Below are positions 17,463 through 26,305 of a DNA stretch of 64,000 nucleotides, piece by piece. The DNA is from Gammaproteobacteria bacterium. Lineage in GTDB: Bacteria > Pseudomonadota > Gammaproteobacteria > UBA11654. The position numbers and the translations under genes were made by a program. Positions within the stretch are counted from its first letter, which is position 1, and each line of letters opens with the position of its first letter. Location: contig JABHDX010000118.1 of assembly GCA_018672815.1 (NCBI GenBank), positions 7,050 to 71,049 on the forward strand, in the 5' to 3' direction. A model generated the notes under the pieces. The model was given only the letters and a program-made list of their open reading frames with translations, had not been told where the DNA came from and searched no databases.

Positions 17463-17897
17463 CTATTGAAATAATGTTTCAGGATTTTTCATGGTCTTTA
17501 TTTCAATCACATTTTGACTAGGATCCTCAATAAAGAATGTCTCTTGTTCTCTAGAATCGTTAATAAACCTTATATATGGATCTTCAAAAAAAGAAATACC
17601 TTTGTAACTAGATATTTTATCTTTTAAATGTTTGAAGTCGTCTTTTGATAAATGAATACCAAAGTGAGGTACACATACTTTTCCCATATCAACGCTATGT
17701 CTTTCTCTAAAAGTTTTAGCCTGGGAAAAATGTAATGTTAATTCATTGTCCCAAAAATCTATATCTTGCCACTTACCTTCTTCAGAATCTCCTAATGTGC
17801 AACCCAAAATATCACAATAAAATGATATAGCTTCATTTAGGTCCAACACTGGTAGAGCAAGATGAAACCTACTACTGGATTTAATTTTTTTACTCAT
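17463..17897 (-). CDS. VOC-family (glyoxalase/dioxygenase-like) protein
   Basis: The 144-residue protein has the paired beta-alpha-beta-beta-beta units of the vicinal oxygen chelate fold: FHLALPVLDLNEAISFYCDILGC at the start and FGIHLSKDDFKHLKDK in the middle, ending with FFIEDPSQNVIEIKTM. The metal-ligand positions (His in FHLALP, His in PHFGIHL, Glu in NVIEIK) are present. The reaction is unknown; this is a broad family. Confidence 0.85.
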   Translation of the reverse strand: MSKKIKSSSRFHLALPVLDLNEAISFYCDILGCTLGDSEEGKWQDIDFWDNELTLHFSQAKTFRERHSVDMGKVCVPHFGIHLSKDDFKHLKDKISSYKGISFFEDPYIRFINDSREQETFFIEDPSQNVIEIKTMKNPETLFQ

Positions 17898-17981
17898 TTA
17901 TTTGATTTTTAGATTCGATCATAGCAGTCTAAAAGCTATACTCGAAAGTATAATTAATTATATAGATATATTGATTAAAAC

Positions 17982-18935
17982 ATGACTGACCAGTTAAAAC
18001 TTTTTCCTCACTGTATGCCTTATAATACTGGCTATTACTCTGCTGATAATCATGAGATTTATTACGAAGAAAGCGGAAATCCCTCTGGCAAACCAGCATT
18101 ATTTCTTCACGGGGGACCAGGGGGTGGAGGTGATATTAATGTAAGAAGATTTTTTGATCCAAAAATATATCGTATTATTACATTTGATCAAAGGGGTTGT
18201 GGTAGAAGCAAACCTAACGGACTACTAATCAATAATACAACCTGGGATCTGATCTCTGATATAGAAGCATTAAGATTAATGTTTGATATCGATAAATGGT
18301 TAGTCTTTGGAGGGTCATGGGGAAGTACACTTGCATTGGCTTATTCTCAAACCCACCCAAGTTCAGTGAGTGAAATGATATTAAGAGGAATTTTTTTACT
18401 GAGAAAAAAAGAACTCAAATGGTTTTATCAAGAAGGAGCCAGTAATATTTTTCCAGAAGCTTGGCAGAATTATATTGAACTAATAGAGCCATCAAATCGT
18501 CATGATTTAATGCAGGCTTATTATGATATTTTTCAAAGTGATAATGAAAACTTAAAATTAAAAGCTGCTATAGCTTGGTCAAAATGGGAAGGAACTACAT
18601 GCAGCCTTTCTTATGATGAATCCAGAGTCGATCAATTCTCAGACCCTCATTTTGCTCTTGCTTTTGCATTGATTGAAAACCATTACTTTATAAATCAAGG
18701 TTTTTTTGAAACGGAAGATCAACTAATCAATGGTATCTCAAAAATTCGTTCCATACCGACAGTTATAGTACAAGGAAGATATGACATGGTATGCCCAATG
18801 GAAACTGCTTGGGAGGTCTCCAGGAATTGGCTTGAAGCATCACTTGTTATTGCACCATTTTCTGGACACACTGCTTTTGAAAAAGAAATAACCCATGAAC
18901 TAATTAAAGCTACGAATGAATTTGGTAAGAATTAA
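17982..18935 (+). CDS. pip: Prolyl aminopeptidase
   Basis: The enzyme releases N-terminal proline from peptides. The 317-residue sequence shows the family hallmarks: [25 protein letters not shown], nucleophile elbow [29 protein letters not shown], the acidic residue in QGRYDMVCP and the late His in PFSGHTAFE. Length is typical. It is convergent with fabB and overlaps its stop by four bases. Confidence 0.94.
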   Translation: MTDQLKLFPHCMPYNTGYYSADNHEIYYEESGNPSGKPALFLHGGPGGGGDINVRRFFDPKIYRIITFDQRGCGRSKPNGLLINNTTWDLISDIEALRLMFDIDKWLVFGGSWGSTLALAYSQTHPSSVSEMILRGIFLLRKKELKWFYQEGASNIFPEAWQNYIELIEPSNRHDLMQAYYDIFQSDNENLKLKAAIAWSKWEGTTCSLSYDESRVDQFSDPHFALAFALIENHYFINQGFFETEDQLINGISKIRSIPTVIVQGRYDMVCPMETAWEVSRNWLEASLVIAPFSGHTAFEKEITHELIKATNEFGKN

Positions 18936-20134
18936 ACTTTTGAAAAGATGAGAGAAGCATTTGTGCCTCCAAAACCAAAGCTATTAGACATTACTGTGTT
19001 AAGTCCTACTTGTTCTTCTAATACTTGAACAATTGGAATTCCTTCAGCTGCAGGATCAAGGTTTTCCACATTAGCGGAAGCAGCTATAAAATCAGACTCG
19101 AGCATTAAAAGAGAGTAAATTGCCTCATGAACTCCTGCTACGCCTAGTGAATGTCCTGTTAATGATTTAGTAGAGCTAATTTTTGGTATATTATCACCAA
19201 AAACTTCTTTAATGGCTTCCAATTCTTTCATGTCACCAACTGGAGTACTTGTTCCATGAACATTAATGTAATCAATTGTTTTAGAGTTCTCCATTGCTTG
19301 TTGCATACACCTTACTGCGCCTTCACCTGAAGGTTGCACCATATCTGATCCATCTGAAGTAGCTCCATATCCTACTAATTCTCCATAAATTTTTGCTCCT
19401 CTAGAGATTGCATGTTCATACTCTTCCATTACTACTACACCACCGCCGCCAGATATCACAAAACCATCTCTATTAACATCAAATGCTCTAGAAGCTTTAT
19501 GTGGTGTTTCATTGTAGTTTGTTGAAAGAGCTCTCATGCCATCAAAAAATGAAGCAAGCACCCAGTGGACCTCATCACCTGCTCCAGCAAATACTACATC
19601 TTGTTTTCCAAACTGAATAAGTTCAGCAGCATTGCCAATGCAATGTGCACTGGTGGCACAAGCTGAACTGATGGAATAATTGATTCCCTTAATCTTGAAA
19701 GCAGTGCCTAAGACACCTGAATTCCCACTAGCCATAGAACGAGTGACTAGAAATGGGCTAACTTTACCTTTTTCTCTAAGAGCGTCAGCTCCATAAACTA
19801 CAGTTTCAGGTGATCCTCCACCATTGCCCATAATCAGACCAGTTCTTGTGTCGCTTACCTCTTCTTCTGTCAAGCCAGAATCTTCAATGGCTTCTTTCAT
19901 TGCTAAATAATTAAAACCAATACCATCGCTCATAAAGCGCTTTAATTTTCTATCAATGCATTCGTCTAAATTTACATTAATAGACCCTGCGACATGACTC
20001 TTTAACCCTTGATCTACAAATTGTTGTCTATGAGTAATACCTGACTTTCCAGTTTGTAAAGATTCTCTGACTTCTTCTCTATCAGTACCGATAGAACTAA
20101 GGATACCCAAGCCTGTAACAACAACTCTTTTCAT
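18932..20134 (-). CDS. fabB: Beta-ketoacyl-ACP synthase I FabB
   Basis: FabB elongates unsaturated acyl chains. The 400-residue protein has the Cys-His-His triad: the nucleophile in [14 protein letters not shown], the first His in [10 protein letters not shown], and the second in [13 protein letters not shown], plus the C-terminal [11 protein letters not shown] motif. It overlaps fabA by four bases; a fabA-fabB pair is the standard anaerobic unsaturated fatty acid route of gammaproteobacteria and separates FabB from FabF-type enzymes here. Confidence 0.97.
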   Translation of the reverse strand: MKRVVVTGLGILSSIGTDREEVRESLQTGKSGITHRQQFVDQGLKSHVAGSINVNLDECIDRKLKRFMSDGIGFNYLAMKEAIEDSGLTEEEVSDTRTGLIMGNGGGSPETVVYGADALREKGKVSPFLVTRSMASGNSGVLGTAFKIKGINYSISSACATSAHCIGNAAELIQFGKQDVVFAGAGDEVHWVLASFFDGMRALSTNYNETPHKASRAFDVNRDGFVISGGGGVVVMEEYEHAISRGAKIYGELVGYGATSDGSDMVQPSGEGAVRCMQQAMENSKTIDYINVHGTSTPVGDMKELEAIKEVFGDNIPKISSTKSLTGHSLGVAGVHEAIYSLLMLESDFIAASANVENLDPAAEGIPIVQVLEEQVGLNTVMSNSFGFGGTNASLIFSKV

Positions 20135-20652
20135 GAATTTGCCTCTAACAAATCTTGAAATAGACCAACTCTTAAATCCTCTCCCGAGTAGATAATTTTA
20201 TCATCAGCTTTAAGGGTAGCATCAGCTATTCCCATGACTAATCTAGAGTTAATAACTCTCTTCATATGTAAATGATAAGTAATTAGTTTAGTACTAGGCG
20301 TAACCTGCCCTGTGAACTTTATTTTTCCACCACCTAAAGCTCTACCTCGTCCTTCTCCTCCAATCCAGCCTAAGAAAAAACCTATTAATTGCCACATTGC
20401 ATCAATACCAAGTGAACCCGGCATCACAGGATCAGAAAAGAAATGGCAATCAAAAAACCAAGCGTCTTTTTTAATATCCAGTTCAGCGATAATTTCGCCT
20501 TTTCCATAATCGCCACCCTCGTCACTAATATGAGTAATTCGATCAATCATCAACATTGGTGGAAGCGGGAGTCTTGCATTATTAGGTCCAAACAATTTTT
20601 CTTTAGCACAATCAAGAAGATCTTGAAGGTTGTATTTATTTTTTCTTTTCAT
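20131..20652 (-). CDS. fabA: 3-hydroxydecanoyl-ACP dehydratase/isomerase FabA
   Basis: FabA introduces the double bond in fatty acid synthesis. The 173-residue hotdog protein carries the catalytic His in [15 protein letters not shown] and the Asp in [17 protein letters not shown], followed by [15 protein letters not shown]. Length matches the family. It is upstream of and overlaps fabB. A 42-base gap separates it from the phosphatase-like gene upstream. Confidence 0.97.
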   Translation of the reverse strand: MKRKNKYNLQDLLDCAKEKLFGPNNARLPLPPMLMIDRITHISDEGGDYGKGEIIAELDIKKDAWFFDCHFFSDPVMPGSLGIDAMWQLIGFFLGWIGGEGRGRALGGGKIKFTGQVTPSTKLITYHLHMKRVINSRLVMGIADATLKADDKIIYSGEDLRVGLFQDLLEANS

Positions 20653-20694
20653 AATTTATATTTTAACAGAACCCCTTATAGGTAATTAATTTCT

Positions 20695-21267
20695 TTAACT
20701 TCCATACTGCAACTGCAATGTTTTAACTTTGCCAAACCAGGGAACACTTACAATAAAGATTTTATTCAATTCATTCACAGTTTTTTGATCTATTTTCTTG
20801 CTGCCCTGGAGCTCAACAATAAGCCGTAGTAATATGTCTGGATGAGTCACAACTAGAACTATTTTACCTTTATGCTGGCTCATAATACTACTAATTAAAT
20901 CTTCTATATTTTGAGAATCAGTAATATTTATAGGCATACTTAAGCTTTTTGATAATGGTTCAGCAGTTTCCTGTGTTGCTCTTAAAGGAGTTGCATAAAT
21001 GGCATCAAGACCAGCGATAACATCAATAGACTGAAGCATTCTTTGGAGGTCATCTGCTCTTCTAATACCTTCTTTGTTAAGGCCAGAGTTAGATTGTAAA
21101 TCAGAATTAATCTGAGTATGTGTTGTCAATACAATAGTAGTTGTAGCCTGTGATTCAAAGAACCACGAAAGCAATGTTGCAAAACCAATAAAAATAAAAG
21201 CAAAAATAATTCGCCTTAATTGTCGCTTCTTTCTTTTAGCTTTGTATTCATCTATGCGATCAATCAT
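20695..21267 (-). CDS. Membrane-anchored histidine-phosphatase-like protein with altered RHG motif
   Basis: After a basic N-terminus and one membrane segment (RIIFAFIFIGFATLLSWFF) comes a histidine-phosphatase fold: LTTHTQ in place of the usual RHG/RHxE motif, then YATPLRATQETAEPL and VVTHPDILLRL. The catalytic His of the first motif, the second Arg and the second His are kept, but the first Arg is Thr. Activity is therefore doubtful. I choose the ATG at 21267, which has AAGGA five bases upstream; the ATG at 21282 is an alternative. It overlaps the small membrane protein gene. Confidence 0.75.
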   Translation of the reverse strand: MIDRIDEYKAKRKKRQLRRIIFAFIFIGFATLLSWFFESQATTTIVLTTHTQINSDLQSNSGLNKEGIRRADDLQRMLQSIDVIAGLDAIYATPLRATQETAEPLSKSLSMPINITDSQNIEDLISSIMSQHKGKIVLVVTHPDILLRLIVELQGSKKIDQKTVNELNKIFIVSVPWFGKVKTLQLQYGS

Positions 21268-21529
21268 CTGAATCCTTGTCATTTATAACGGTGTATTCTG
21301 CATCAATTATTGTGTCATTTGAATTTGAATTAGATTTATTTTTATTTTTTGGATTAAATGTATTTTTCTTTTTATAGAAAAAGCTTCTGATATAAAAAAT
21401 AATAATAATCAGTAAAATTACGCCAGCAAAAGCAATAAAAACAAAGCCTCCCAATATAATTGCGAGAACAAAGATGCCTAAGCCAAAAACAATACTTACA
21501 GCCCTTATAATTAATTCCAATGGCAACAT
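21260..21529 (-). CDS. Small membrane protein of unknown function
   Basis: The 89-residue protein has two hydrophobic segments (about 6-26 and 28-48), a Lys/Asn/Ser-rich linker, and an acidic tail (IIDAEYTVINDKDSDD). Small gammaproteobacterial membrane proteins often end with a similar acidic Glu-Tyr motif, but I do not recognise a named family. Its end overlaps the phosphatase-like gene by eight bases, which suggests they are made together, both anchored in the inner membrane. Confidence 0.65.
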   Translation of the reverse strand: MLPLELIIRAVSIVFGLGIFVLAIILGGFVFIAFAGVILLIIIIFYIRSFFYKKKNTFNPKNKNKSNSNSNDTIIDAEYTVINDKDSDD

Positions 21530-21662
21530 TTAATCAAATAACCTCATTACAACGCATAGTCTACTCTTAAAGATGCTATTAAACTCTATATCAGCTATGT
21601 AGGCAAATCCAGATTCACTTAATTTTCTATAAATACATAAAAATCATAAATATTTTATTGAA

Positions 21663-21681
21663 TGTTCTCTTTTTGTTCTCT
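21663..21681 (+). promoter_or_regulatory. Probable LexA (SOS) box, direct-repeat type
   Basis: TGTTCTCT occurs twice (21663-21670 and 21674-21681) separated by TTT, an 11-base period, which contains GTTC-N7-GTTC. That is the SOS box known from alphaproteobacteria, not the CTGT-N8-ACAG palindrome usual in gammaproteobacteria. It lies 44 bases before the lexA start, the expected place for autoregulation. Confidence 0.75.
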
Positions 21682-21724
21682 ATTATCTATTTTAATGTAA
21701 GTAATTATTAATGGAAGAAGAATT

Positions 21725-22333
21725 ATGTTAACGCCAAGTGAGAAAAAGACCTTTAAATTTATTCAGCAATACTTCATGGAGAAAGGCTATGCTCCAACCT
21801 TAAGAGAAATAGCGCAAGGTATTGGAATTAATTCAAGAGGAGTTGTGCATCGGTATTTAAAATCATTGGAATCTTCTAACTTAATTAACATCTTGCCAAA
21901 TAGGAAACGCGGTATTCATTTAAACCCAGAGGCTAGTGAGAATATTCCACTAGTGCCAACTATCCCTCTTTTAGGTCGAATTGCTGCAGGTCAGCCCATT
22001 GAAGCTATTGAGGGTCGGGATGAAATTAATTTAGCTGATTTCATCATGAATGCAGATAGATTTGCTTTACAAGTCACAGGAGATTCAATGATGGAAGCAG
22101 GTATTCTTGATGGTGACACTGTCATAATAAAACATCAAAATATTGCCAATAATGGAGATATTATAGTTGCATTAATAGATGGTCTCGAGGCAACACTGAA
22201 ACGACTTAAAAAACTACCAGACGGAATGGTTCTTTTAGTGCCTGAAAATCAGTTTATGGAAACCATTGCCTACGAACCAGAACGTGTTCAAATACAAGGA
22301 GTAGTTGTTGGACAACTCAGAAGTTACCAGTGA
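21725..22333 (+). CDS. lexA: LexA-type SOS repressor
   Basis: LexA represses SOS genes until RecA filaments trigger self-cleavage. The 202-residue protein has an N-terminal winged helix (about 1-70), the Ala-Gly cleavage site in GRIAAGQP (88-89), the catalytic Ser in GDSMM (121) and Lys in TLKRLKK (159). The recognition region NSRGVVHRYLKSLE followed by LPNRKRGI resembles alphaproteobacterial LexA more than E. coli LexA (RSPNAAEEHLKAL). It heads a three-gene operon with a Y-family polymerase and an SRAP-like protein and overlaps the polymerase gene. Whether the genome has a second LexA cannot be seen. Confidence 0.93.
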   Translation: MLTPSEKKTFKFIQQYFMEKGYAPTLREIAQGIGINSRGVVHRYLKSLESSNLINILPNRKRGIHLNPEASENIPLVPTIPLLGRIAAGQPIEAIEGRDEINLADFIMNADRFALQVTGDSMMEAGILDGDTVIIKHQNIANNGDIIVALIDGLEATLKRLKKLPDGMVLLVPENQFMETIAYEPERVQIQGVVVGQLRSYQ

Positions 22334-23561
22334 TCGCTTGCCTTGGCCTAGAATAATTGCATTAGTTGACATGAATTCATTCTTTGCATCCATTGAGCAA
22401 ATGGATCAACCAGAGTTATTTGGACGACCTGTTGCGGTTACTAATGGTATTCAAGGTACCTGTATTATCACTTGCTCCTATGAAGCTAGATATTGGGGAA
22501 TTAAAACTGGTATGCGTCTTAAAGAAGCACGCAAACTTTGTCCAGATTTAATTCAAAGGCCCTCCAGGCCAAAACGCTATGCTGAAATCTCTATAAAAAT
22601 TATGCAAGGTTTAAATAAATTAACTCCTGATATAGAAGTCTATTCAGTTGATGAAGCATTTCTTGATATGACTCATTGTCAAAAAATTATAAGATCGCCT
22701 GAGAAACTGGCTGAAGAAATAAAAGAATTAGTTTTCAAGCTATCAGGTCTACCCTGCTCCATTGGAATCAGTGGCGATAAAACAACTGCAAAATATGCTG
22801 CTAAACAAAATAAGCCTAATGGTATAACTATAGTGCATCCAAGCAAATCAGAAAGGATTCTCCATGATGTCCCTGTTACTGAGTTGTGCGGTATTGCAAA
22901 AGGTATTGGTGGCTTCTTACAATCTTATGGAGTCTATACTTGTGGTGATATGAAAAATATTCCTATTAGTCTATTGGGTAAACATTTTGGTCATCCAGGG
23001 AGACGGATCTGGCTTATGGCTCAAGGAAAAGATCCTGAAAAAATACATACTGATATTGCTGAACCTAAATCCATTGGACATGGCAAAGTAATGCCACCTA
23101 ATACAAAAGATATCCGAATCATCAAAACATATTTACAACATATGAGTGAAAAAGTTGGATCTCGACTTAGAAAACATAACCTAAAAGCATCTAAATTCTA
23201 TATAGGTTTTCGCTCTAAACATCGTTGGCTTAGTCAAAAAATGTATAGCCAATACCCAACTGATGACGGAATATGCATTATGAGATTAGGTCAATTATTG
23301 ATTCATCAGCAATGGAATGGCGAAGGAATTAGTCAAATTCAAGTAACAGCAATAAAACCAAATAAAACTGATCAACAAATTAATTTCTTTGAAAACCAAG
23401 AAAAAAAGAATCACTCCAATAAGAAAAATAAGGTCCTAGATTGCATCAATGAACGATATGGAGATTTAACAATAGCTCCCAGCAACTTAATCCATCGATC
23501 AAGTATGCCTGATGTCATTGCACCTGCTTGGAAACCAAATGGTCATAGGAGAACGATATAA
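22308..23561 (+). CDS. Y-family DNA polymerase (Pol IV-like)
   Basis: This translesion polymerase has the catalytic Asp in IALVDMNSFFASIEQ, the steric-gate region, YSVDEAFLDM with the Asp-Glu pair, GISGDKTTAKYAAKQNKPNG, and C-terminal little-finger sequence. It fits DinB-like polymerases better than UmuC because no UmuC C-terminal domain is seen. No ATG precedes the catalytic Asp; two TTG codons (22305, 22308) do, and AAGGAG lies six bases before 22308, so I choose that. It overlaps lexA by 26 bases and shares one base with the SRAP gene, so it is surely co-transcribed under LexA control. Confidence 0.9.
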   Translation: MDNSEVTSDRLPWPRIIALVDMNSFFASIEQMDQPELFGRPVAVTNGIQGTCIITCSYEARYWGIKTGMRLKEARKLCPDLIQRPSRPKRYAEISIKIMQGLNKLTPDIEVYSVDEAFLDMTHCQKIIRSPEKLAEEIKELVFKLSGLPCSIGISGDKTTAKYAAKQNKPNGITIVHPSKSERILHDVPVTELCGIAKGIGGFLQSYGVYTCGDMKNIPISLLGKHFGHPGRRIWLMAQGKDPEKIHTDIAEPKSIGHGKVMPPNTKDIRIIKTYLQHMSEKVGSRLRKHNLKASKFYIGFRSKHRWLSQKMYSQYPTDDGICIMRLGQLLIHQQWNGEGISQIQVTAIKPNKTDQQINFFENQEKKNHSNKKNKVLDCINERYGDLTIAPSNLIHRSSMPDVIAPAWKPNGHRRTI

Positions 23562-23971
23562 TGTGTGGAGGGGCATCTTACCATCACAATGGAGACCATA
23601 TGAGAGTTTACTTTCCTAATCCAAAAGCAAAACTTCCAGTGATAGCAAAAGACAATCAAACAAAATTAGTTCTTTGGGGAAGAAGAAAAGGACAATCAGG
23701 GAAATTACCCTTGGGTGGATGGGCAAGATTAGACTCAATTCATTCGGGCGTTTGGGATAGGTGGTTTCCTAAACCAGTTAAGATACCGGTACTTAGTTTT
23801 ATGGAAAAAGATCATGAAGGAAAAAGTCACTGGTTTGATTTGATAAAAGGACAATGGATACAAGGATTAATAGCTATGGAAAATCAAGAACAAAGATTAT
23901 ATGTGGTCACCATTGAACCCGAACTAGAATTTAGTATTCACGATCGATGGCCAAGAGTAATGAGTGGATAG
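23561..23971 (+). CDS. Compact SRAP-like (HMCES/YedK-type) abasic-site protein
   Basis: The 136-residue protein begins MCGG, so Met removal exposes Cys2, the residue that crosslinks abasic sites in the SRAP family. The other family residues can be lined up: Asn20 in FPNPKAKLPVI (compare YN-APTQ-PV), Glu82 in SFMEKD, and His127 in SIHDRWPRVM. The usual SRAP domain is about 220 residues, so this one is shortened in the middle, retaining the core ends. It overlaps the polymerase stop by one base. Protecting abasic sites beside a translesion polymerase makes sense under SOS control, but that is inference. Confidence 0.75.
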   Translation: MCGGASYHHNGDHMRVYFPNPKAKLPVIAKDNQTKLVLWGRRKGQSGKLPLGGWARLDSIHSGVWDRWFPKPVKIPVLSFMEKDHEGKSHWFDLIKGQWIQGLIAMENQEQRLYVVTIEPELEFSIHDRWPRVMSG

Positions 23972-24017
23972 AGTTAATATCTTTGTTAACAATTAAAATC
24001 TTGTTTAAGATGGCCTC

Positions 24018-25196
24018 ATGAAAAGATTCCTCATAGTTAGTCTAACTTTTGTATTTACTGTATTTACCTTTATTGTTATTGGAGCATTATTATTTGGTCC
24101 TAAGTATGTTGACAGTAAGATAAATCAAACATCTATACACGCTCCTTTTGAGGTATCGGATAAGGCAAAAAAATTACATAAGGATTTACTAATTGGTGAT
24201 TGGCATGCTGATAGCACGTTATGGAATCGTGATTTATCTAATCGCTATGATTATGGGCATGTTGATATTCCACGATTACAAAAAGGTAATGTAGCACTCC
24301 AAATGTTTACCTCAGTCTCTAAATCACCGAGAGGACAAAACTATAATAAAAATGAGACTTCGGCGAATGATAACATCACATCATTGGTTATTTTACAACG
24401 ATGGCCTATAAAAACTTGGAACAGCCTAGCTGAGAGAGTTATTTATCAGGCAAGAAAAATTCGTACTCTTGAAAAAGAAGATAGTCAAAATTTTATGTTA
24501 ATTTTATCTCAATCAGATCTTGATGAATTTTTGCAAAAAAGAAAGTCCAACTCAGATTTAATTGGTGGACTTCTTGGTACAGAAGGATCTCATGCTCTAG
24601 ATGGTGAATTAAAGAATATTGAACGACTGTTCAACGAAGGCTTTCGAATGATGAGCCTTCAGCACTTCTTTGACAATAAACTAGGTGGATCATTGCATGG
24701 AATATCAGGCAATGGATTAACACAGTTTGGCCAAGAAGCCATTCAGGAAATGCTTCGTCTTGGAATTATGATTGATGTATCGCATTCTTCTGAAAATGTC
24801 GTAAATGATGTCCTTAATCTAAGCGATCAACCAATTTTAGTGAGTCATACAGGATTTAATGGTCATTGCCCCTCTTCTAGAAATATTAGTGACTCACTAA
24901 TGAAAGAAATCGCAAAAAAAGACGGATTAGTTGCAGTAGGGTTTTGGCATGCAGCTGTTTGTAATAATACTCCTCAATCTGTGGCTGAAGCGATTCAATA
25001 TGGAATAGAATTAATAGGAGCCAAACATGTAGCCCTTGGCTCTGACTTCGATGGAGCAGTCCGTCCAGGCTTTGATACCTCAGAGCTTGTTGCTATTACC
25101 CATGAGTTACTGGAAGCTGGTGTAAAAGAATCTGAGATTCGCTTGGTTATGGGAGAAAATATGTTGAATTTCCTAAAGAAGAATCTAGCTGATTAA
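24018..25196 (+). CDS. Membrane-anchored dipeptidase, M19 family
   Basis: A long N-terminal membrane segment (about 4-27) anchors a renal-dipeptidase-type amidohydrolase. Metal-site motifs are present in order: GDWHADSTLW, the bridging Glu in LGTEGSHALDG, IDVSHSS, LVSHTGFNGHCPSSRNISD and GSDFDGAVRPGFD. M19 enzymes cleave dipeptides, and bacterial members also process D-amino-acid or other amide substrates, so the true substrate is open. The 392-residue length is normal. It is a single gene after the SOS operon and convergent with the desaturase. Confidence 0.9.
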   Translation: MKRFLIVSLTFVFTVFTFIVIGALLFGPKYVDSKINQTSIHAPFEVSDKAKKLHKDLLIGDWHADSTLWNRDLSNRYDYGHVDIPRLQKGNVALQMFTSVSKSPRGQNYNKNETSANDNITSLVILQRWPIKTWNSLAERVIYQARKIRTLEKEDSQNFMLILSQSDLDEFLQKRKSNSDLIGGLLGTEGSHALDGELKNIERLFNEGFRMMSLQHFFDNKLGGSLHGISGNGLTQFGQEAIQEMLRLGIMIDVSHSSENVVNDVLNLSDQPILVSHTGFNGHCPSSRNISDSLMKEIAKKDGLVAVGFWHAAVCNNTPQSVAEAIQYGIELIGAKHVALGSDFDGAVRPGFDTSELVAITHELLEAGVKESEIRLVMGENMLNFLKKNLAD

Positions 25197-25240
25197 GAAC
25201 ACTATTTAAGTGATTGTTTGTCCTTTTAGGTATACCTTTT

Positions 25241-26257
25241 CTAGAAAGATGTTAGAAAAGATGCTGCATTACCACCAGATACTTCAGCCTTTCTAGCTGC
25301 TATTAGATAGTCAACTCCTTCTGGCGATAATTCATCATGATTACCGTAGATTCTTGTTACTCGGTTTTTATGAAATATTTTTACTTGTGAATGAAAAGGA
25401 ATAACCGTTTCAGGATTATTGCCAAAAAGTTCTCGATGCTTTTCAGGTAATCGGTACCAAGGTACTGTCATATTATGATGATGAGCATTATGGAAACCAA
25501 AGTTCAAAGTTAACCAGTTAATGGCTTCAATGCTAAAAGAATGAGGATTACTGTATGTATGTATCTGTTCCCATTCATAGTCACCCTGTCTTGCTGGTTT
25601 GTCATTACTAAAAAGAGTTAGATTGTAGGGGTAATCATGTTGAATTGAATCCATGAATCGCAGAACAGTCAAGAGTAAGATATAAGAGAAAGTATACAAA
25701 AGAGCAACTTTTGGAAAATAGATGATTAACGCTAAGAACATAGTGAATCTTATAACAATAACTGCAGTATTTCTAAAACGTTGATTTCTTCGTTCAGGAA
25801 TAATAAAAGAAGAAAACATCATAATAAAATGCATGATAAATTCATGAGCAGGTATATAAAACCATTCAAATATTTTGGTTAATAAATATTTTTTTGGATT
25901 GCTTTCAAAAAAGGCTTCATAATCGAACCAGACAACATCATCAACATCAACGTGATGTCTAAAATGCTTATGCTGAATATCTTTATACGTTCCATAGGAA
26001 GAACCACAAATCCAGCTAAAAATTTCACCAAAATAATTATTAAATCTAATTCTTTTAAACACTAAATTATGAGCACACTCATGAATTAAGTAAGCGGCAA
26101 TAATCATGGAATGCCCTAAAAGAAGAGCAGAGAGGATATTTATAATAATGCTTGAATCAAATAAGCCTAAAAAACCTATAATATAACCAACAATTGAATA
26201 AAGAATTGCTCCTCCGTTATAGATCATTCCTTGAGATTCTTTAAATAAGTTTTCCAT
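25241..26257 (-). CDS. Membrane fatty acid desaturase/hydroxylase family protein
   Basis: The 338-residue protein has four or more hydrophobic segments and three His boxes typical of membrane di-iron desaturases: HECAHN near residue 61, HKHFRHHVD near 99, and HNAHHHN near 261. The final box and surrounding FGFHNAHHH match the FA_desaturase family. It could desaturate a lipid chain or hydroxylate another lipid or carotenoid; sequence alone does not say. A single gene with its own leader. Confidence 0.85.
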   Translation of the reverse strand: MENLFKESQGMIYNGGAILYSIVGYIIGFLGLFDSSIIINILSALLLGHSMIIAAYLIHECAHNLVFKRIRFNNYFGEIFSWICGSSYGTYKDIQHKHFRHHVDVDDVVWFDYEAFFESNPKKYLLTKIFEWFYIPAHEFIMHFIMMFSSFIIPERRNQRFRNTAVIVIRFTMFLALIIYFPKVALLYTFSYILLLTVLRFMDSIQHDYPYNLTLFSNDKPARQGDYEWEQIHTYSNPHSFSIEAINWLTLNFGFHNAHHHNMTVPWYRLPEKHRELFGNNPETVIPFHSQVKIFHKNRVTRIYGNHDELSPEGVDYLIAARKAEVSGGNAASFLTSF

Positions 26258-26305
26258 AATTAAAGATTAGCAAATCTATAATGATTCACAATAATTGACA
26301 CCCTA

